Positions 37,343 through 46,901 are shown, numbered from the stretch's first letter. The stretch: 64,000 nt of DNA from Sphingorhabdus sp. SMR4y (GCF_002218195.1 NZ_CP022336.1:2227001-2291000); one strand, 5' to 3'. Numbers and translations are program-made. Notes: generated by a model from the letters alone, not told the origin.

Positions 37343-37651
37343 TTAAGACGCATCAGCGTTTTTGGCCACGCTTTCCTTCATCTTTTTGAGCCGCTCCGGC
37401 GTCGCCTCGGTCTGGTATTTCTGCTTCCATTCGCTCGCCGGCATGCCGTGAATGGCCTCGCGGGCTTCCTCCTTGGTCATTGAACCACCAGCCTCGACGG
37501 TCGCCTCCATCACCCAGTCGGCCAGACAATTGCGGCAAAAACCGGCGAGGCCCATCAGATCGATATTTTCCGCATCATGGCGATGCTGAAGATGGGTGAC
37601 CAGACGGCGAAAGGCTGCAGCGGCAGCGGCATCGGTTATTTGATCGGTCAT
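37343..37651 (-). CDS. DUF1244 protein
   Basis: This 102-residue protein matches DUF1244: AFRRLVTHLQHRHDAENIDLM, LAGFCRNCLADW and EAREAIHGMPASEWK. The two cysteines in FCRNC are conserved and may bind metal. No function is established. ATG 37651 is preferred to an ATG 12 bases upstream on family grounds. It is transcribed with gapR and divergently from pyk. Confidence 0.9.
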   Translation of the reverse strand: MTDQITDAAAAAAFRRLVTHLQHRHDAENIDLMGLAGFCRNCLADWVMEATVEAGGSMTKEEAREAIHGMPASEWKQKYQTEATPERLKKMKESVAKNADAS

Positions 37652-37737
37652 ATTTGTTTCCATTGTTATTTGTTATTATCCTGTCATGAATTAGAAACAG
37701 GAAACGCGCAGGTAAAGCGCCACTAAGGATTTTTTGC

Positions 37738-39189
37738 ATGGCATCGCCAATTTTCTCCCGAAATCGCAAAGTGAAAGTGCTGGCAACGCTCGGCCCGTCC
37801 AGTGGCAGCCCCGACATGATCGAGCAGATGTACCGCGCCGGCGTCGATGCCTTTCGGATGAACATGAGTCATGGCGAACACAAGGCCCATGCCGCCAATG
37901 TCAAATCGATCCGGGCACTGGAAAAGAAGGTCGGACGCCCGATCACCATATTGGCCGATCTGCAGGGGCCAAAACTGCGTATCGGCACCTTTGCCAAGCC
38001 ACCGGTGATGCTGAAGGAAGGCGCACGCTTCACGCTCGACATGCGCAAGGAGGCGGGGGACGCAAAGCGCGTCACGCTACCGCACAAGGAAATTCTGGGG
38101 ACTCTACAGCCAGGTCACACGTTACTGCTTGATGACGGAAAAATCCGGCTCGAGGTGACCAAGGCCGATGGCAAGAGCGTCGAGACCAAGGTGATCGTCG
38201 GCGGCGAAATTTCCGATCGCAAGGGCGTCAATGTGCCGGAAGTCGTGCTGCCGGTCAGTTCGCTCACCGACAAGGATCGCAAGGACCTGACCTTTGCGCT
38301 GGAGCAGGATGTCGACTGGATTGCGCTGAGCTTTGTCCAGCGTCCGGAAGATGTCGCAGAAGCACGGCGGCTGATTCGCGGCAAGGCAGCCTTGCTGGCC
38401 AAGATCGAAAAGCCCGCGGCGATCGACCGGCTCGACGAGATACTGGAACTGTCCGATGCGGTGATGGTGGCGCGCGGTGACCTTGGTGTGGAACTGTTGC
38501 CCGAGCAGGTTCCGCCGCTGCAGAAAAAGATCGTCGCCGCAGCGCGCAAGCTGGGCCGGCCGGTGGTCGTCGCCACGCAGATGCTCGAATCGATGATCAA
38601 GTCGCCCACCCCGACCCGCGCCGAAGTGTCCGATGTCGCAACCGCGATTTACGATGGTGCGGATGCGATCATGCTGTCCGCCGAATCGGCTGTCGGCGAC
38701 TGGCCGATCGAAGCGGCAACGATGATGGACCGTATCGCCGCACAGGTCGAAAATGACCCTTCCTACGCCGACCGGGTGCATTTTACCGAAACCGTGCCCG
38801 ACGAAACCACCGCAGACGCGCTGGCGGCAGCAAGCTACAATATCGCTCGCACGATCGAGACCTCGGCCATTGTCTGTTATACATCTTCCGGTTCGACCGC
38901 CCGGCGCATGGCGCGCGAACGTCCCGCCGTGCCGCTTCTGGTACTCACCCCCAATCGGCGCACGGCAAGACGGGTCGGCTTGCTGTGGGGCGCCTATGCG
39001 GTGGTCACCCGCGATGTGAAGGATTTCGAGGAAATGATCGCCAAGGCCAAACGCATGGCGCTGCGGCACAAGCTGGGCGACGCCGGTTCAAGGCTGATCG
39101 TCTGCGCGGGCGTGCCTTTCGGAACGCCGGGCTCGACCAATTTGCTGCATATCGTGCGTCTGAGCGGCGATGAACTGAAAAGCGGCTAG
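37738..39189 (+). CDS. pyk: Pyruvate kinase
   Basis: This 483-residue glycolytic enzyme makes pyruvate and ATP from phosphoenolpyruvate. It shows the N-terminal KVLATLGPSS, the substrate region FRMNMSHGEH, LADLQGPKLRIG, the active-site LLAKIEKPAAIDRLDEI with its catalytic Lys, MVARGDLGVEL and VATQMLESMI, then the regulatory C-terminal domain. It is the usual neighbour of DUF1244/gapR. Its TAG stop shares CTAG with the stop of the convergent HAD gene. Confidence 0.97.
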   Translation: MASPIFSRNRKVKVLATLGPSSGSPDMIEQMYRAGVDAFRMNMSHGEHKAHAANVKSIRALEKKVGRPITILADLQGPKLRIGTFAKPPVMLKEGARFTLDMRKEAGDAKRVTLPHKEILGTLQPGHTLLLDDGKIRLEVTKADGKSVETKVIVGGEISDRKGVNVPEVVLPVSSLTDKDRKDLTFALEQDVDWIALSFVQRPEDVAEARRLIRGKAALLAKIEKPAAIDRLDEILELSDAVMVARGDLGVELLPEQVPPLQKKIVAAARKLGRPVVVATQMLESMIKSPTPTRAEVSDVATAIYDGADAIMLSAESAVGDWPIEAATMMDRIAAQVENDPSYADRVHFTETVPDETTADALAAASYNIARTIETSAIVCYTSSGSTARRMARERPAVPLLVLTPNRRTARRVGLLWGAYAVVTRDVKDFEEMIAKAKRMALRHKLGDAGSRLIVCAGVPFGTPGSTNLLHIVRLSGDELKSG

Positions 39190-39794
39190 AGCAGGCCGTA
39201 GGCCTTCAGCGCCCGCTCGAAGGTTGCGACATCGCTGAAATGGTGGCCGGCAATTCCCAGCGCCTCGCCGGCGGCAATATTGTCCGTCCGGTCGTCGATG
39301 AACAGGCATTGACCGGCGCGCCGGTCAAAGCGCTGCAGCGCCAGATCGAATATGGCCGGGTCCGGCTTGATCAGCTTTTCTTCGCCGGAAATGACGATAT
39401 CGGTGAATATGTCGAATATCGGGGCCGAGGGCCGGAACTGGGCCCAGGATTCGGCGCCGAAATTGCTGATCGCGAAAAGCGGTACGCCACGCTCCGCCAA
39501 GGCCCGGACGATATCCAGCATGCCTTCGACCGGTCCGGGAATGGTTTCCGGAAAGCGCTCGGAATAGGCAATGATATGATCGCGATAGGCGGGAAATTCG
39601 CGGCTGCGTTCGGCAACCATGTCGGCGAAGGGTCTTCCGGCGTCATGCTGGAAATGCCATTCCGGCGTGACAACATGAGTCAGAAACCAGTCCAGCTCTA
39701 TCGGATCGTCAATCAGTTTTTCAAACAGACAGCGCAAGTCCCAGCGATACAGGACATTGCCTATATCGAAGATGACCGTGTCAATTTTTGTGAT
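39186..39794 (-). CDS. HAD-family phosphatase lacking a canonical start codon
   Basis: This is a HAD hydrolase close to the YihX glucose-1-phosphatase type, with motif I FDIGNVLYRWD, FAISNFGAESW (motif II), EKLIKPDP (motif III) and LFIDDRTDNI (motif IV). In frame between the rpmJ stop at 39822-39824 and motif I there is no ATG, GTG or TTG. The first TTG (39737) would delete motif I. I set the start at ATC 39794 because GGGAG precedes it at a normal distance; ATT 39785 is the alternative. Either a non-canonical start or a sequence error is involved. The 202-residue length is normal. It follows rpmJ by 27 bases. Confidence 0.75.
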   Translation of the reverse strand: MTKIDTVIFDIGNVLYRWDLRCLFEKLIDDPIELDWFLTHVVTPEWHFQHDAGRPFADMVAERSREFPAYRDHIIAYSERFPETIPGPVEGMLDIVRALAERGVPLFAISNFGAESWAQFRPSAPIFDIFTDIVISGEEKLIKPDPAIFDLALQRFDRRAGQCLFIDDRTDNIAAGEALGIAGHHFSDVATFERALKAYGLL

Positions 39795-39821
39795 GGCAGA
39801 ACTCCCGCCAAAGACAGGCGT

Positions 39822-39947
39822 TTAGCCCTGGCGAGCCTTGAACCGGCGATTCGTCTTGTTGATCACATAGGTGCGACCACGGCGACGGATGACGCGGCAG
39901 TCCCGGTGACGGTTTTTAAGCGACTTCAAAGAGTTGCGGACTTTCAT
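39822..39947 (-). CDS. rpmJ: 50S ribosomal protein L36
   Basis: This 41-residue protein reads [19 protein letters not shown] at its start and RRFKARQG at its end, which is ribosomal protein L36. The longer form with only one of the usual zinc ligands (one Cys, in RDCR) is the zinc-independent type found in many proteobacteria. It is too short for ordinary open-frame listings. It lies just upstream of the HAD phosphatase on the same strand. Confidence 0.96.
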   Translation of the reverse strand: MKVRNSLKSLKNRHRDCRVIRRRGRTYVINKTNRRFKARQG

Positions 39948-40048
39948 TTTGGTACCACGCCTTGATTATCTGAATTTCTTGAAAGCAGCCTAGCTGCGTT
40001 GAAGCAGGGCAATTAAGGTCGGCAGCCCCCAAAGTCAAGCGAACAGCT

Positions 40049-41053
40049 TTATTCTCCGCGAATTTCGATGAGTTTGCGTTCCCACGCCAGTGCATGGGCG
40101 ACAATTTCATCGAGATCGGCATGTTTCGGCTGCCAGGGAAAGCGGTCCATGATCGCCCGGTTATCAGAAATCAGCGAATCGGGGTCGCCCGCACGCCGCC
40201 CTTCCATAATCCGCTTGATTCGCATGTTGGTGACCCGGTCGACCGCATCGAGCACCTCGAGCACCGAAAAGCCTCGGCCATACCCGCAATTGAGCAAATG
40301 ATTCTCTTCCGGCTCCGCGATCAGCGCCTCCAGCGCCAGCACATGGGCAGCCGCCAGGTCCGATACATGGATATAGTCACGCACGCCGGTGCCGTCGGGC
40401 GTATCATAGTCGGAACCGAAGACGGCAACGCTGTCCCGTTTGCCCAGTGCCGCTTCGACCGCCACCTTGATCAGATGCGTGGCACCAGCGGTCGACTGGC
40501 CGGTTCGGGCCTGCGGATCGGCGCCAGCGACATTGAAATAACGCAGCGCGCAAAAATTCAAGTCATGGGCAGCCGACACGTCGCGGAGCATATGCTCGGT
40601 CATCAGCTTCGACATGCCGTAGGGATTGATTGGCAATTGCGGCGTCGCTTCGCTGACCGGACTCTCCTCCGGAATACCATAGGTTGCAGCGGTCGAGGAA
40701 AAGATGAAATGATGGACGCCGCCGGTGACCGCCGATTCGATCAGGCTGCGGCTCTTGGCGCTGTTGTTGTGATAATATTTCAGCGGGTTCTCGACCGATT
40801 CCGGCACGATGATCGATCCGGCAAAATGCATGATCGCGCCAATATTCTCGTCTCTGATGATCCGCGCGAGCAGGGTGCTATCCTCGATATCGCCTTCATG
40901 GAAAGCAACGCCCTCCGGCACCGCCCAGCGAAACCCGGTGGTCAGATTGTCGATCACCGCTACCGGCCAGCCGGCGTCCTGCAAGGCCAGCACTGCGTGG
41001 CTGCCGATATATCCGGCCCCGCCGGTTACCAATATGGTGAAGGGTTTCGCCAT
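40049..41053 (-). CDS. galE: UDP-glucose 4-epimerase
   Basis: This 334-residue SDR-type epimerase converts UDP-glucose and UDP-galactose. It has the NAD motif GGAGYIGSH (about residues 11-19), the catalytic SSTAATYG serine/threonine segment and PYGMSKLMTEHML with the Tyr-x-x-x-Lys pair, and LRYFNVAGA. Length is normal. It stands alone between rpmJ and a divergently transcribed lipoprotein; no galactose catabolic genes are near, so it probably supplies sugars for surface polysaccharides. Confidence 0.95.
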   Translation of the reverse strand: MAKPFTILVTGGAGYIGSHAVLALQDAGWPVAVIDNLTTGFRWAVPEGVAFHEGDIEDSTLLARIIRDENIGAIMHFAGSIIVPESVENPLKYYHNNSAKSRSLIESAVTGGVHHFIFSSTAATYGIPEESPVSEATPQLPINPYGMSKLMTEHMLRDVSAAHDLNFCALRYFNVAGADPQARTGQSTAGATHLIKVAVEAALGKRDSVAVFGSDYDTPDGTGVRDYIHVSDLAAAHVLALEALIAEPEENHLLNCGYGRGFSVLEVLDAVDRVTNMRIKRIMEGRRAGDPDSLISDNRAIMDRFPWQPKHADLDEIVAHALAWERKLIEIRGE

Positions 41054-41205
41054 GATTTCATAATCCCCTGTTGTGCATTACCGGCCATTTAACGCGGCAA
41101 TATCTCCATCCGGTTAAGCACCACCGGCCGAGCGCGCATTTTTTTGCCACGGTCACGCGAATTATGCGCTAATATGCGACGGGGGCAAGTTCAGGAGTAT
41201 ATTTT

Positions 41206-41808
41206 ATGGCCGCTTTTCAATCATTTGGGATTTTGCTTTTGGTAGGCTCCCTTGTGTCGGGTTGCGTGGCGATGACCCCGCCGGTCGATGTCACCCGTTT
41301 CCACAACGCCCAGATCGCGCCGATAGTCCCGGGTAGCGTCACGATCAAAGCCAATATTACCGATGACGGCCGCAGCATTGAATATGCCAGCTACAATGCG
41401 GCATTGCTGCGCGAATTGCAGCGCATCGGCTTTACCGAAGCACGGGTAGATGCCGGAGACAGCGACTATGTCGCGCGCTATACGCTCGAACGGGCGGTGT
41501 TGAGTGCCGGCGGCGACCGTTCACCCGTTTCGGTCGGGGTCGGCGGCAGCACCGGCAGCTATGGCTCCGGCGTTGGCCTGGGCATCGGTATCGACCTTAG
41601 CGGTCCGCCAAAAGACAAGATTGTTACCGATCTGTCTGTCCGGATCGCCAATCGGCTGGACGGCAATGTCGTCTGGGAAGGCCGCGCCTCGATAGAGGCG
41701 AAGGAAGGCTCTCCGGCCTCCCAGCCCGGGCTGGCGGCATCGAAACTGGCAGAGGCCCTATTCAGGGACTTTCCCGGCGAGTCCGGAACCACTATCAGGG
41801 TGAAATGA
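41206..41808 (+). CDS. DUF4136 lipoprotein
   Basis: This 200-residue protein has a signal peptide ending in a lipobox, LVSGC, with lipidated Cys20. The mature part fits DUF4136: a strand-rich domain with [19 protein letters not shown] and [12 protein letters not shown], a glycine/serine loop ([17 protein letters not shown]) and a C-terminal [15 protein letters not shown]. It should be anchored in the outer membrane. Function is unknown. It is coupled to the following carboxypeptidase gene by ATGA. Confidence 0.87.
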   Translation: MAAFQSFGILLLVGSLVSGCVAMTPPVDVTRFHNAQIAPIVPGSVTIKANITDDGRSIEYASYNAALLRELQRIGFTEARVDAGDSDYVARYTLERAVLSAGGDRSPVSVGVGGSTGSYGSGVGLGIGIDLSGPPKDKIVTDLSVRIANRLDGNVVWEGRASIEAKEGSPASQPGLAASKLAEALFRDFPGESGTTIRVK

Positions 41809-42929
41809 CCATGTATATCAGCAGCGCATTCGATAGTGGCAATATCGAAGTCCGTTCCATCGCCGGCACCTCTGCGAAACTGTCGATCCGCAAGGACAAG
41901 GACAGCGAGTTTTTCCAGTGGTTCCATTTCCGGGTGACCTGCGAAATTGGCGACGAGCTGGAACTGGCCATCACCGGCCTGAAAGAATCGGCCTATCCGC
42001 AAGGCTGGCCCGATTATGACGCCTGCGTCAGCGAGGACCGCGACTATTGGGGCCGCGCGCCAAGCAGCTATGACGAGGCCAGCGGCACCCTGACGATCCG
42101 CTACACCGCCAGCAGCAATATCGTCTGGTTCGCCTATTTCGCGCCCTACAGCATCGAGCGCCATCACGATCTGGTCGCGGAAACGGCGGGAATCGACGGC
42201 GTCACTGCCCGCGCGCTGGGCCACAGCCTGGAAGGCCAGCCGATCGACTGTCTCGAGATGGGGAGCGGCGACAAGCACGTCTGGCTCTATGCCCGCCAGC
42301 ATCCCGGCGAAAGCATGGCCGAATGGTGGATGGAAGGGGCGCTGGAAATGCTCACCGATTCCGCAGATCCGCATGCACGGCTGCTGCTGGAGAAATGCCG
42401 CTTCCATATCGTTCCCAATATGAACCCGGACGGTTCGTCACGGGGGCATCTACGAACCAATTTTGCCGGAACCAACCTCAATCGCGAGTGGCATGAACCA
42501 ACGCCGGAGAAATCTCCGGAAGTCCTGTGCGTCCGCAACGCGATGGACGAGAGCGGCGTCGATTTTGCCATGGATGTCCACGGCGACGAAGCCATTCCGG
42601 CGGTGTTTATTGCCGGTTTTGAAGGCATCCCTTCGATCACCGGTGCACAGCTCGAGAAATATCACGGTTTCCGCAACCGACTCGCTCAGCGTACCCCGGA
42701 TTTCCAGACAACGCTCGGCTATCCGACCGCAGCCGAGGGCAAGGCCAATCTGTCGATGTCGACCAACCAGCTGGCCGAACGCTTCGGCGCGGTGGCCATG
42801 ACTCTGGAAATGCCGTTCAAGGACAATCGCGACTTGCCGGATGCCGAGCAAGGCTGGTCCCCGGAGCGCTGCATATTGCTCGCGCGCGAATGCCTGGCGA
42901 CGCTGGCTGAGATGATCGACGATATCTAG
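41805..42929 (+). CDS. M14-family zinc carboxypeptidase
   Basis: This 374-residue enzyme has an N-terminal M14-associated beta domain (to about residue 125) and a carboxypeptidase domain. The zinc ligands are His166 and Glu169 in ARQHPGES and His259 in DVHGDE; the catalytic Glu335 is in [18 protein letters not shown] and GTNLNREW mark the substrate pocket of cytosolic carboxypeptidase-like members. No signal peptide is present, so it probably acts in the cytoplasm. The start overlaps the lipoprotein gene by four bases. Confidence 0.92.
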   Translation: MTMYISSAFDSGNIEVRSIAGTSAKLSIRKDKDSEFFQWFHFRVTCEIGDELELAITGLKESAYPQGWPDYDACVSEDRDYWGRAPSSYDEASGTLTIRYTASSNIVWFAYFAPYSIERHHDLVAETAGIDGVTARALGHSLEGQPIDCLEMGSGDKHVWLYARQHPGESMAEWWMEGALEMLTDSADPHARLLLEKCRFHIVPNMNPDGSSRGHLRTNFAGTNLNREWHEPTPEKSPEVLCVRNAMDESGVDFAMDVHGDEAIPAVFIAGFEGIPSITGAQLEKYHGFRNRLAQRTPDFQTTLGYPTAAEGKANLSMSTNQLAERFGAVAMTLEMPFKDNRDLPDAEQGWSPERCILLARECLATLAEMIDDI

Positions 42930-42942
42930 ATTGTCCGGATGA

Positions 42943-43030
42943 TGGCGGAGCCGGAGGGATTCGAACCCTCGATAGGTTGCCCTATACACGCTTTCCAAGC
43001 GTGCGCGATCGACCACTCTGCCACGGCTCC
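42943..43030 (-). tRNA. tRNA-Ser (GGA anticodon)
   Basis: The minus strand folds as an 88-base class II tRNA with encoded CCA. The acceptor is GGAGCCG/CGGCTCC, the anticodon stem is CACGC/GCGTG with the loop TTGGAAA (anticodon GGA), the long variable arm contains TATAGGGCAACCTATC, and the T arm is GAGGG-TTCGAAT-CCCTC. It lies just after the carboxypeptidase gene and reads the UCC and UCU serine codons. Confidence 0.95.
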
Positions 43031-43160
43031 GCAAATACTGTCTGATCCGTGAATCCGGTCGAATATCAGACAGCGAGGCTTCCCTAATGGGGGATTCGCG
43101 CTTTCGCAAGCGATAGTGTGCGGTTAGGGTGGCAGAGAACGGATTGTCGGAAATGAAACC

Positions 43161-43230
43161 CGTTAGGGGTGAGCCTGCCGAACCCCGCCTCAAGACCCGA
43201 GGCGTCCTTCGACAGGCTCAGGACTATCGG
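43161..43230. repeat. Dispersed palindromic repeat before the first cyclophilin gene
   Basis: GTGAGCCTGCCGAA on the left and CCTTCGACAGGCTCAGGAC on the right are inverted copies of the same repeat seen at 34228-34295 and 46807-46878. The frame that runs through it upstream of the cyclophilin gene is therefore not real coding sequence, which fixes the gene start downstream. Confidence 0.78.
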
Positions 43231-43249
43231 CATGAGGCGGGGCCCCACG

Positions 43250-44239
43250 ATGAACAGAATAATCGCAATAGCATTGCTCGCAGCCTTTGCAGCCACGACG
43301 CCCGTCCTCGCCCAGGACAACGAAAAACCGGACTATCCCAGCCCCAATGCCATCGTCGATACCGCCCCGGCCAGTGAGTGGCTGACCATCGCGCCGAGCG
43401 ACCTGCTGGTCATGGATCTCGCCCCCGATGCGCAAGGCGACGCGCGCCGCGTGGTCATCCAGCTGATGCCCGAACCTTTCTCGCAGGGCTGGATCCGCAA
43501 TATCCGCAAGCTTGCCGCGGCGCACTGGTGGGACGGCACCAGCATCAACCGGGTGCAGGACAATTATGTCGTGCAATGGGGCGACGCCGGTTACGACAAT
43601 CCGGAATCGGGTGAAACGGAGCAGAAGGCCTTGCTGGAGGGGTTGGAGACGGTACCGGAGAGTGGCTATGAGACAGAGGCAACGGCAGGAAAACAAGGGA
43701 ACATAGTTTTATGGCATCCCAAAAATCAACTTACGGATTCTTATTCAGATTGGACTTGGTTCGAATCTGGTTGGCCATTGGCCCAAGAAATTGGGGATGA
43801 CACACGTACACTCAGCCGGTGGCCCGTCCACTGCTACGGCGCGGTCGGCGTCGGCCGCAACTATTCCCCGGACACCGGCAGCGGCGCCGAACTTTACACC
43901 GTCATCGGCCACGCGCCGCGCCATCTCGATCGCAATATTGCCGTGGTCGGGCGGGTCATCGAGGGTATCGAACATCTCTCCAGCCTGCCGCGCGGCAAGG
44001 GGCAATTGGGATTTTACGAGGATGCGAGCAAGCGCGTGCCGATCACGTCCATCCGCCTGGGTAATGCGCTGGCCGAAGACCCGTCTCCCGCGTTCGAATA
44101 TCTCGATACCGAAAGCGAGGTCTTCGCCCAATATGCCGACGCCCGCGCCAATCGCCGCGATCCGTTTTTCATCAAGCCTGCTGGTGGTGCGGATATCTGC
44201 AATATCCCGGTGCCGGTGCGACGGGTGACGGAAGAGTGA
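43250..44239 (+). CDS. Periplasmic cyclophilin-type peptidyl-prolyl isomerase, copy 1
   Basis: This 329-residue protein has a signal peptide (MNRIIAIALLAAFAA, cleavage near VLA-QDN). A cyclophilin-like domain follows with VVIQLMPEPFSQGWIRNIRKLA, WWDGTSINRVQDNYVVQWGD and GVGRNYSPDTGSGAEL. It would catalyse proline isomerisation in the periplasm. It is a paralogue of the next gene. The segment 43682-43800 is AT-rich compared with the rest and its protein (for example SDWTWFESGWP) has no close counterpart in the paralogue. ATG 43250 is used because the frame upstream is repeat sequence. Confidence 0.83.
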   Translation: MNRIIAIALLAAFAATTPVLAQDNEKPDYPSPNAIVDTAPASEWLTIAPSDLLVMDLAPDAQGDARRVVIQLMPEPFSQGWIRNIRKLAAAHWWDGTSINRVQDNYVVQWGDAGYDNPESGETEQKALLEGLETVPESGYETEATAGKQGNIVLWHPKNQLTDSYSDWTWFESGWPLAQEIGDDTRTLSRWPVHCYGAVGVGRNYSPDTGSGAELYTVIGHAPRHLDRNIAVVGRVIEGIEHLSSLPRGKGQLGFYEDASKRVPITSIRLGNALAEDPSPAFEYLDTESEVFAQYADARANRRDPFFIKPAGGADICNIPVPVRRVTEE

Positions 44240-44580
44240 GGAGTGCAGTGCACCTGCGGAGGCAGGTGCCCATCTCCAGTCATGGCGTCCAGCCGCTTGC
44301 CCGGGAGAAGGATCCCCGCCTTCACGGGGACAGAATTGGCGAATTGCCGCTTTCCTACATCACGCTACATCGGCTAGTTTGGCCGCATGATCCAATCCCT
44401 GCCCTCGTCCAGCCATCGGCGGTTTTCGGCAAGTTGCGCCCGTAAGATATCCTTCGCCACAGGGGGTGTGACCCTGTGTGACCCGAGAGCATTTCTCGCC
44501 AAATGGCACTGCACAGGGACAGAAAGCTTTCTTTTTCTTAACAGTGTAAAGTTTGTAAAGTTCAGCAAGGAAAGAATCGC
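44240..44580. other. Intergenic region between the two cyclophilin genes
   Basis: This 341-base gap contains a perfect 8-bp hairpin with a four-base loop at 44250-44269 (GCACCTGC/GCAGGTGC), possibly a terminator-like repeat for copy 1. From about 44500 the sequence becomes AT-rich before copy 2 and has AAGGAAAG as ribosome-binding site at 44569-44576, so a promoter is likely there. A minus-strand frame around 44380-44460 reads LAENRRWLDEGRDWIM and might be a gene remnant, but I cannot support it. Confidence 0.4.
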
Positions 44581-45573
44581 ATGAAAAACTATTTTCGATC
44601 CGCGCATATCGCCTTTTGGGCCCTGGCCGCAGCGTGTTTTTCATTCTCCTCTCCGGTCCTGGCGCAAGAAGAAGAAGAAGCTGAACAAAGCCCCTCCGAA
44701 ATCCTCGCTGCTGCCCCGGCCGAACACTGGCTGCCCATCCCCCTCACCGACCTGATGGTCCTCACCCTGCCCGATGCGGCGGACGGCACGAATCGCCAGA
44801 CAGTAATCCAGCTGCTCCCGACGAACCTGTCCGGCGGGCATGTCCGTAATGTGCGGACATTGGCCCGTACACGCTGGTGGGACGGCACCAAGATTTATCG
44901 CGTCGCCAAGGATTTCGTCACCCAGTTCGGCGGCAATCCCGATGCCAAGATACTGCCCAAAGGGCTCGAGACCGTGCCGGAGAGCGAATATTTCAACCAG
45001 GCGCTCGGGGCGAAACGCGACACCGATATGGCGGCACTGAAGGCAGCGGTGGATTACAGCAACCAATATCAGGGTACGAAAATCGAGCCGCTCACGAAGA
45101 TGATTTACGAGAATATGGGCGCGCAGACAGTAGGCTTTGGCGGCGGCTGGCCGATCGGCAGCCAGACCATCGACGGCGAGACGAAATATTATCCTCTGAC
45201 CTGTCGCGGATCATTGTCCCCTGCCCATTATGATCCGCCGGACACCGGCAGCGGCGCGGAAATGTCGGTGATCACCGGCGAAGCAGCGCGCAGCCTCGAC
45301 ACGACCTTTGGCATGGTCGGACGAGTGATCGAGGGACTGGAGCATTTACAGAATCTGCCGCTTGGCACCGATCCGGGCGGTTTTTATGCCGACAAGTCGG
45401 ACTATATCCGGATAAAGTCGATTCGGTTGGCCAGCGAGCTGCCACTGGCAGAACAGCCGTCTTATGAATATCTCGCCAGCTACAGCCCGGCGCTGCTGCA
45501 ATATATCGAGGCCCATGGTGGCTATGGCAATATCTGCACCGTACCGGTGCCAATTAGGAAAGTTTCACAATAG
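44581..45573 (+). CDS. Periplasmic cyclophilin-type peptidyl-prolyl isomerase, copy 2
   Basis: This 330-residue protein is homologous to the preceding cyclophilin-like protein and shares TVIQLLPTNLSGGHVRNVRTLA, WWDGTKIYRVAKDFVTQFGG, PDTGSGAEMSVI and GMVGRVIEGLEHL. The signal peptide ends near SSPVLA-QEEEE, followed by an acidic stretch. Unlike copy 1 it has a loop VGFGGGWPIGSQTIDGE typical of the family. It is a tandem duplicate that has diverged, and probably exported. Confidence 0.83.
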   Translation: MKNYFRSAHIAFWALAAACFSFSSPVLAQEEEEAEQSPSEILAAAPAEHWLPIPLTDLMVLTLPDAADGTNRQTVIQLLPTNLSGGHVRNVRTLARTRWWDGTKIYRVAKDFVTQFGGNPDAKILPKGLETVPESEYFNQALGAKRDTDMAALKAAVDYSNQYQGTKIEPLTKMIYENMGAQTVGFGGGWPIGSQTIDGETKYYPLTCRGSLSPAHYDPPDTGSGAEMSVITGEAARSLDTTFGMVGRVIEGLEHLQNLPLGTDPGGFYADKSDYIRIKSIRLASELPLAEQPSYEYLASYSPALLQYIEAHGGYGNICTVPVPIRKVSQ

Positions 45574-45574
45574 G

Positions 45575-45587
45575 GTAATAATATTAC
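45575..45587. promoter_or_regulatory. Perfect AT-rich palindrome before ald
   Basis: GTAATA-A-TATTAC lies two bases after the cyclophilin stop codon and about 73 bases before the alanine dehydrogenase start. Its symmetry and AT content in a GC-rich background suggest an operator, perhaps for an Lrp/AsnC regulator of ald, but no regulator gene is adjacent. Confidence 0.4.
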
Positions 45588-45659
45588 AAAGCGTCTCGCG
45601 CGGAGCGTCATTTGCTGGTAATGCAACAGGGTTAGACTCGATAGAACAGGAGCTCCTCC

Positions 45660-46781
45660 ATGCGCGTTGGTACCCCCAGAGAAATCAAGAATCACGAATA
45701 TCGGGTCGGCCTGACCCCCGAATCGGTTCGCGAGTTGACCGCCAGCGGCCATGATGTGCTGGTCGAGACCGGCGCCGGCCTTGGCATCGGCGCCGAGGAT
45801 TCCGAATATGTCGCCGCAGGCGCCACCATTGCCACGACCGCTGCCGAAATCTTCGAGAAATGCGAGATGGTGGTCAAGGTCAAGGAACCGCAGGCCGTCG
45901 AACGGGCGATGCTGCGCGAAGGCCAGATCTTGTTCACTTATCTGCATCTCGCGCCCGATCCGGAGCAGACCACCGATCTGGTCCAGTCCAAATCGATCTG
46001 TATTGCTTATGAAACGGTCACCGGCACCGGCGGACTGCCGCTGCTCAAGCCGATGAGCCAGGTCGCCGGACGCATGTCGATCCAGGCCGGCGCCACCGCG
46101 CTGGAAAAAGCCCATGGTGGCCGCGGCATTTTGCTCGGCGGGGTCCCCGGTGTTGCCCCCGGCAAGGTGACGATCATCGGCGGCGGCGTGGTCGGCTTCA
46201 ATGCCGCACAAATGGCGGCCGGGCTCGGTGCGGATGTCACCATTCTGGATCGCGATCCGGACGTGCTGGAATCGGTCGGCACCCATTTTGAATCGCGGGC
46301 CAAGACACGTTTTTCCAACAAGGCCAATCTGGCCGAATGCGTCGCCGAGGCGGATCTGGTGATCGGTGCGGTGCTGATCCCGGGCGCAGAAGCCCCAAAG
46401 CTCGTCTCCCGCGAGATGCTCTCGACCATGCGTCCCGGCTCGGTTCTTTGCGATGTCGCAATCGATCAGGGCGGCTGTTTTGAAACCTCGAAACCGACCA
46501 CCCACGAAGATCCGACCTATGTGGTCGACGATATCGTCCATTATTGCGTCGCCAATATGCCGGGTGCGGTTTCGCGCACCTCGACCTATGCGCTCAACAA
46601 TGTCACCCTGCCCCACACGCTGGCAATCGCCAACAAGGGCTGGAAACAGGCGCTGCGCGATGACCGGCATCTCGCCGAGGGACTGAACGTGTGGAATGGT
46701 CATGTGACCTACAAGGCGGTCGCCGAGGATCTGGGCTATGATTATATGCCGGTGTCGGAGATTGTGGGATTGAAGGCATAA
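45660..46781 (+). CDS. ald: Alanine dehydrogenase
   Basis: This 373-residue NAD-dependent enzyme interconverts L-alanine and pyruvate plus ammonia. Substrate and catalytic residues match the family: Arg15 in HEYRVGL, Lys75 in VVKVKEPQ and His96 in YLHLAPD. The nucleotide fold is [13 protein letters not shown], and the C-terminal lobe contains [18 protein letters not shown]. It is 86 bases from the upstream cyclophilin gene and probably has its own promoter. Confidence 0.96.
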   Translation: MRVGTPREIKNHEYRVGLTPESVRELTASGHDVLVETGAGLGIGAEDSEYVAAGATIATTAAEIFEKCEMVVKVKEPQAVERAMLREGQILFTYLHLAPDPEQTTDLVQSKSICIAYETVTGTGGLPLLKPMSQVAGRMSIQAGATALEKAHGGRGILLGGVPGVAPGKVTIIGGGVVGFNAAQMAAGLGADVTILDRDPDVLESVGTHFESRAKTRFSNKANLAECVAEADLVIGAVLIPGAEAPKLVSREMLSTMRPGSVLCDVAIDQGGCFETSKPTTHEDPTYVVDDIVHYCVANMPGAVSRTSTYALNNVTLPHTLAIANKGWKQALRDDRHLAEGLNVWNGHVTYKAVAEDLGYDYMPVSEIVGLKA

Positions 46782-46806
46782 TCTGGTTGTAGGACAGTTG
46801 CTTGAT

Positions 46807-46878
46807 CCGTTCGTGGTGAGCTTGTGGAACCACATCTCTCGAACGAAACATGTCCTTCGACAAGCTCAGGACGAACGG
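46807..46878. repeat. Dispersed palindromic repeat downstream of ald
   Basis: CCGTTCGTGGTGAGCTTG on the left is inverted against CAAGCTCAGGACGAACGG on the right. It is a copy of the GTTCGTCCTGAGCTTGTCGA repeat family also present at 34228-34295 and 43161-43230. It fills the gap between ald and the SDR gene. Confidence 0.8.
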
Positions 46879-46901
46879 CATAACAAGAAGGACGAACCTA
46901 C

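Noticed and set aside
44360-44644. Possible short gene or remnant on the minus strand between the cyclophilins
   Set aside because: A few residues look protein-like, but there is no start context, no family and the frame enters the opposite gene.
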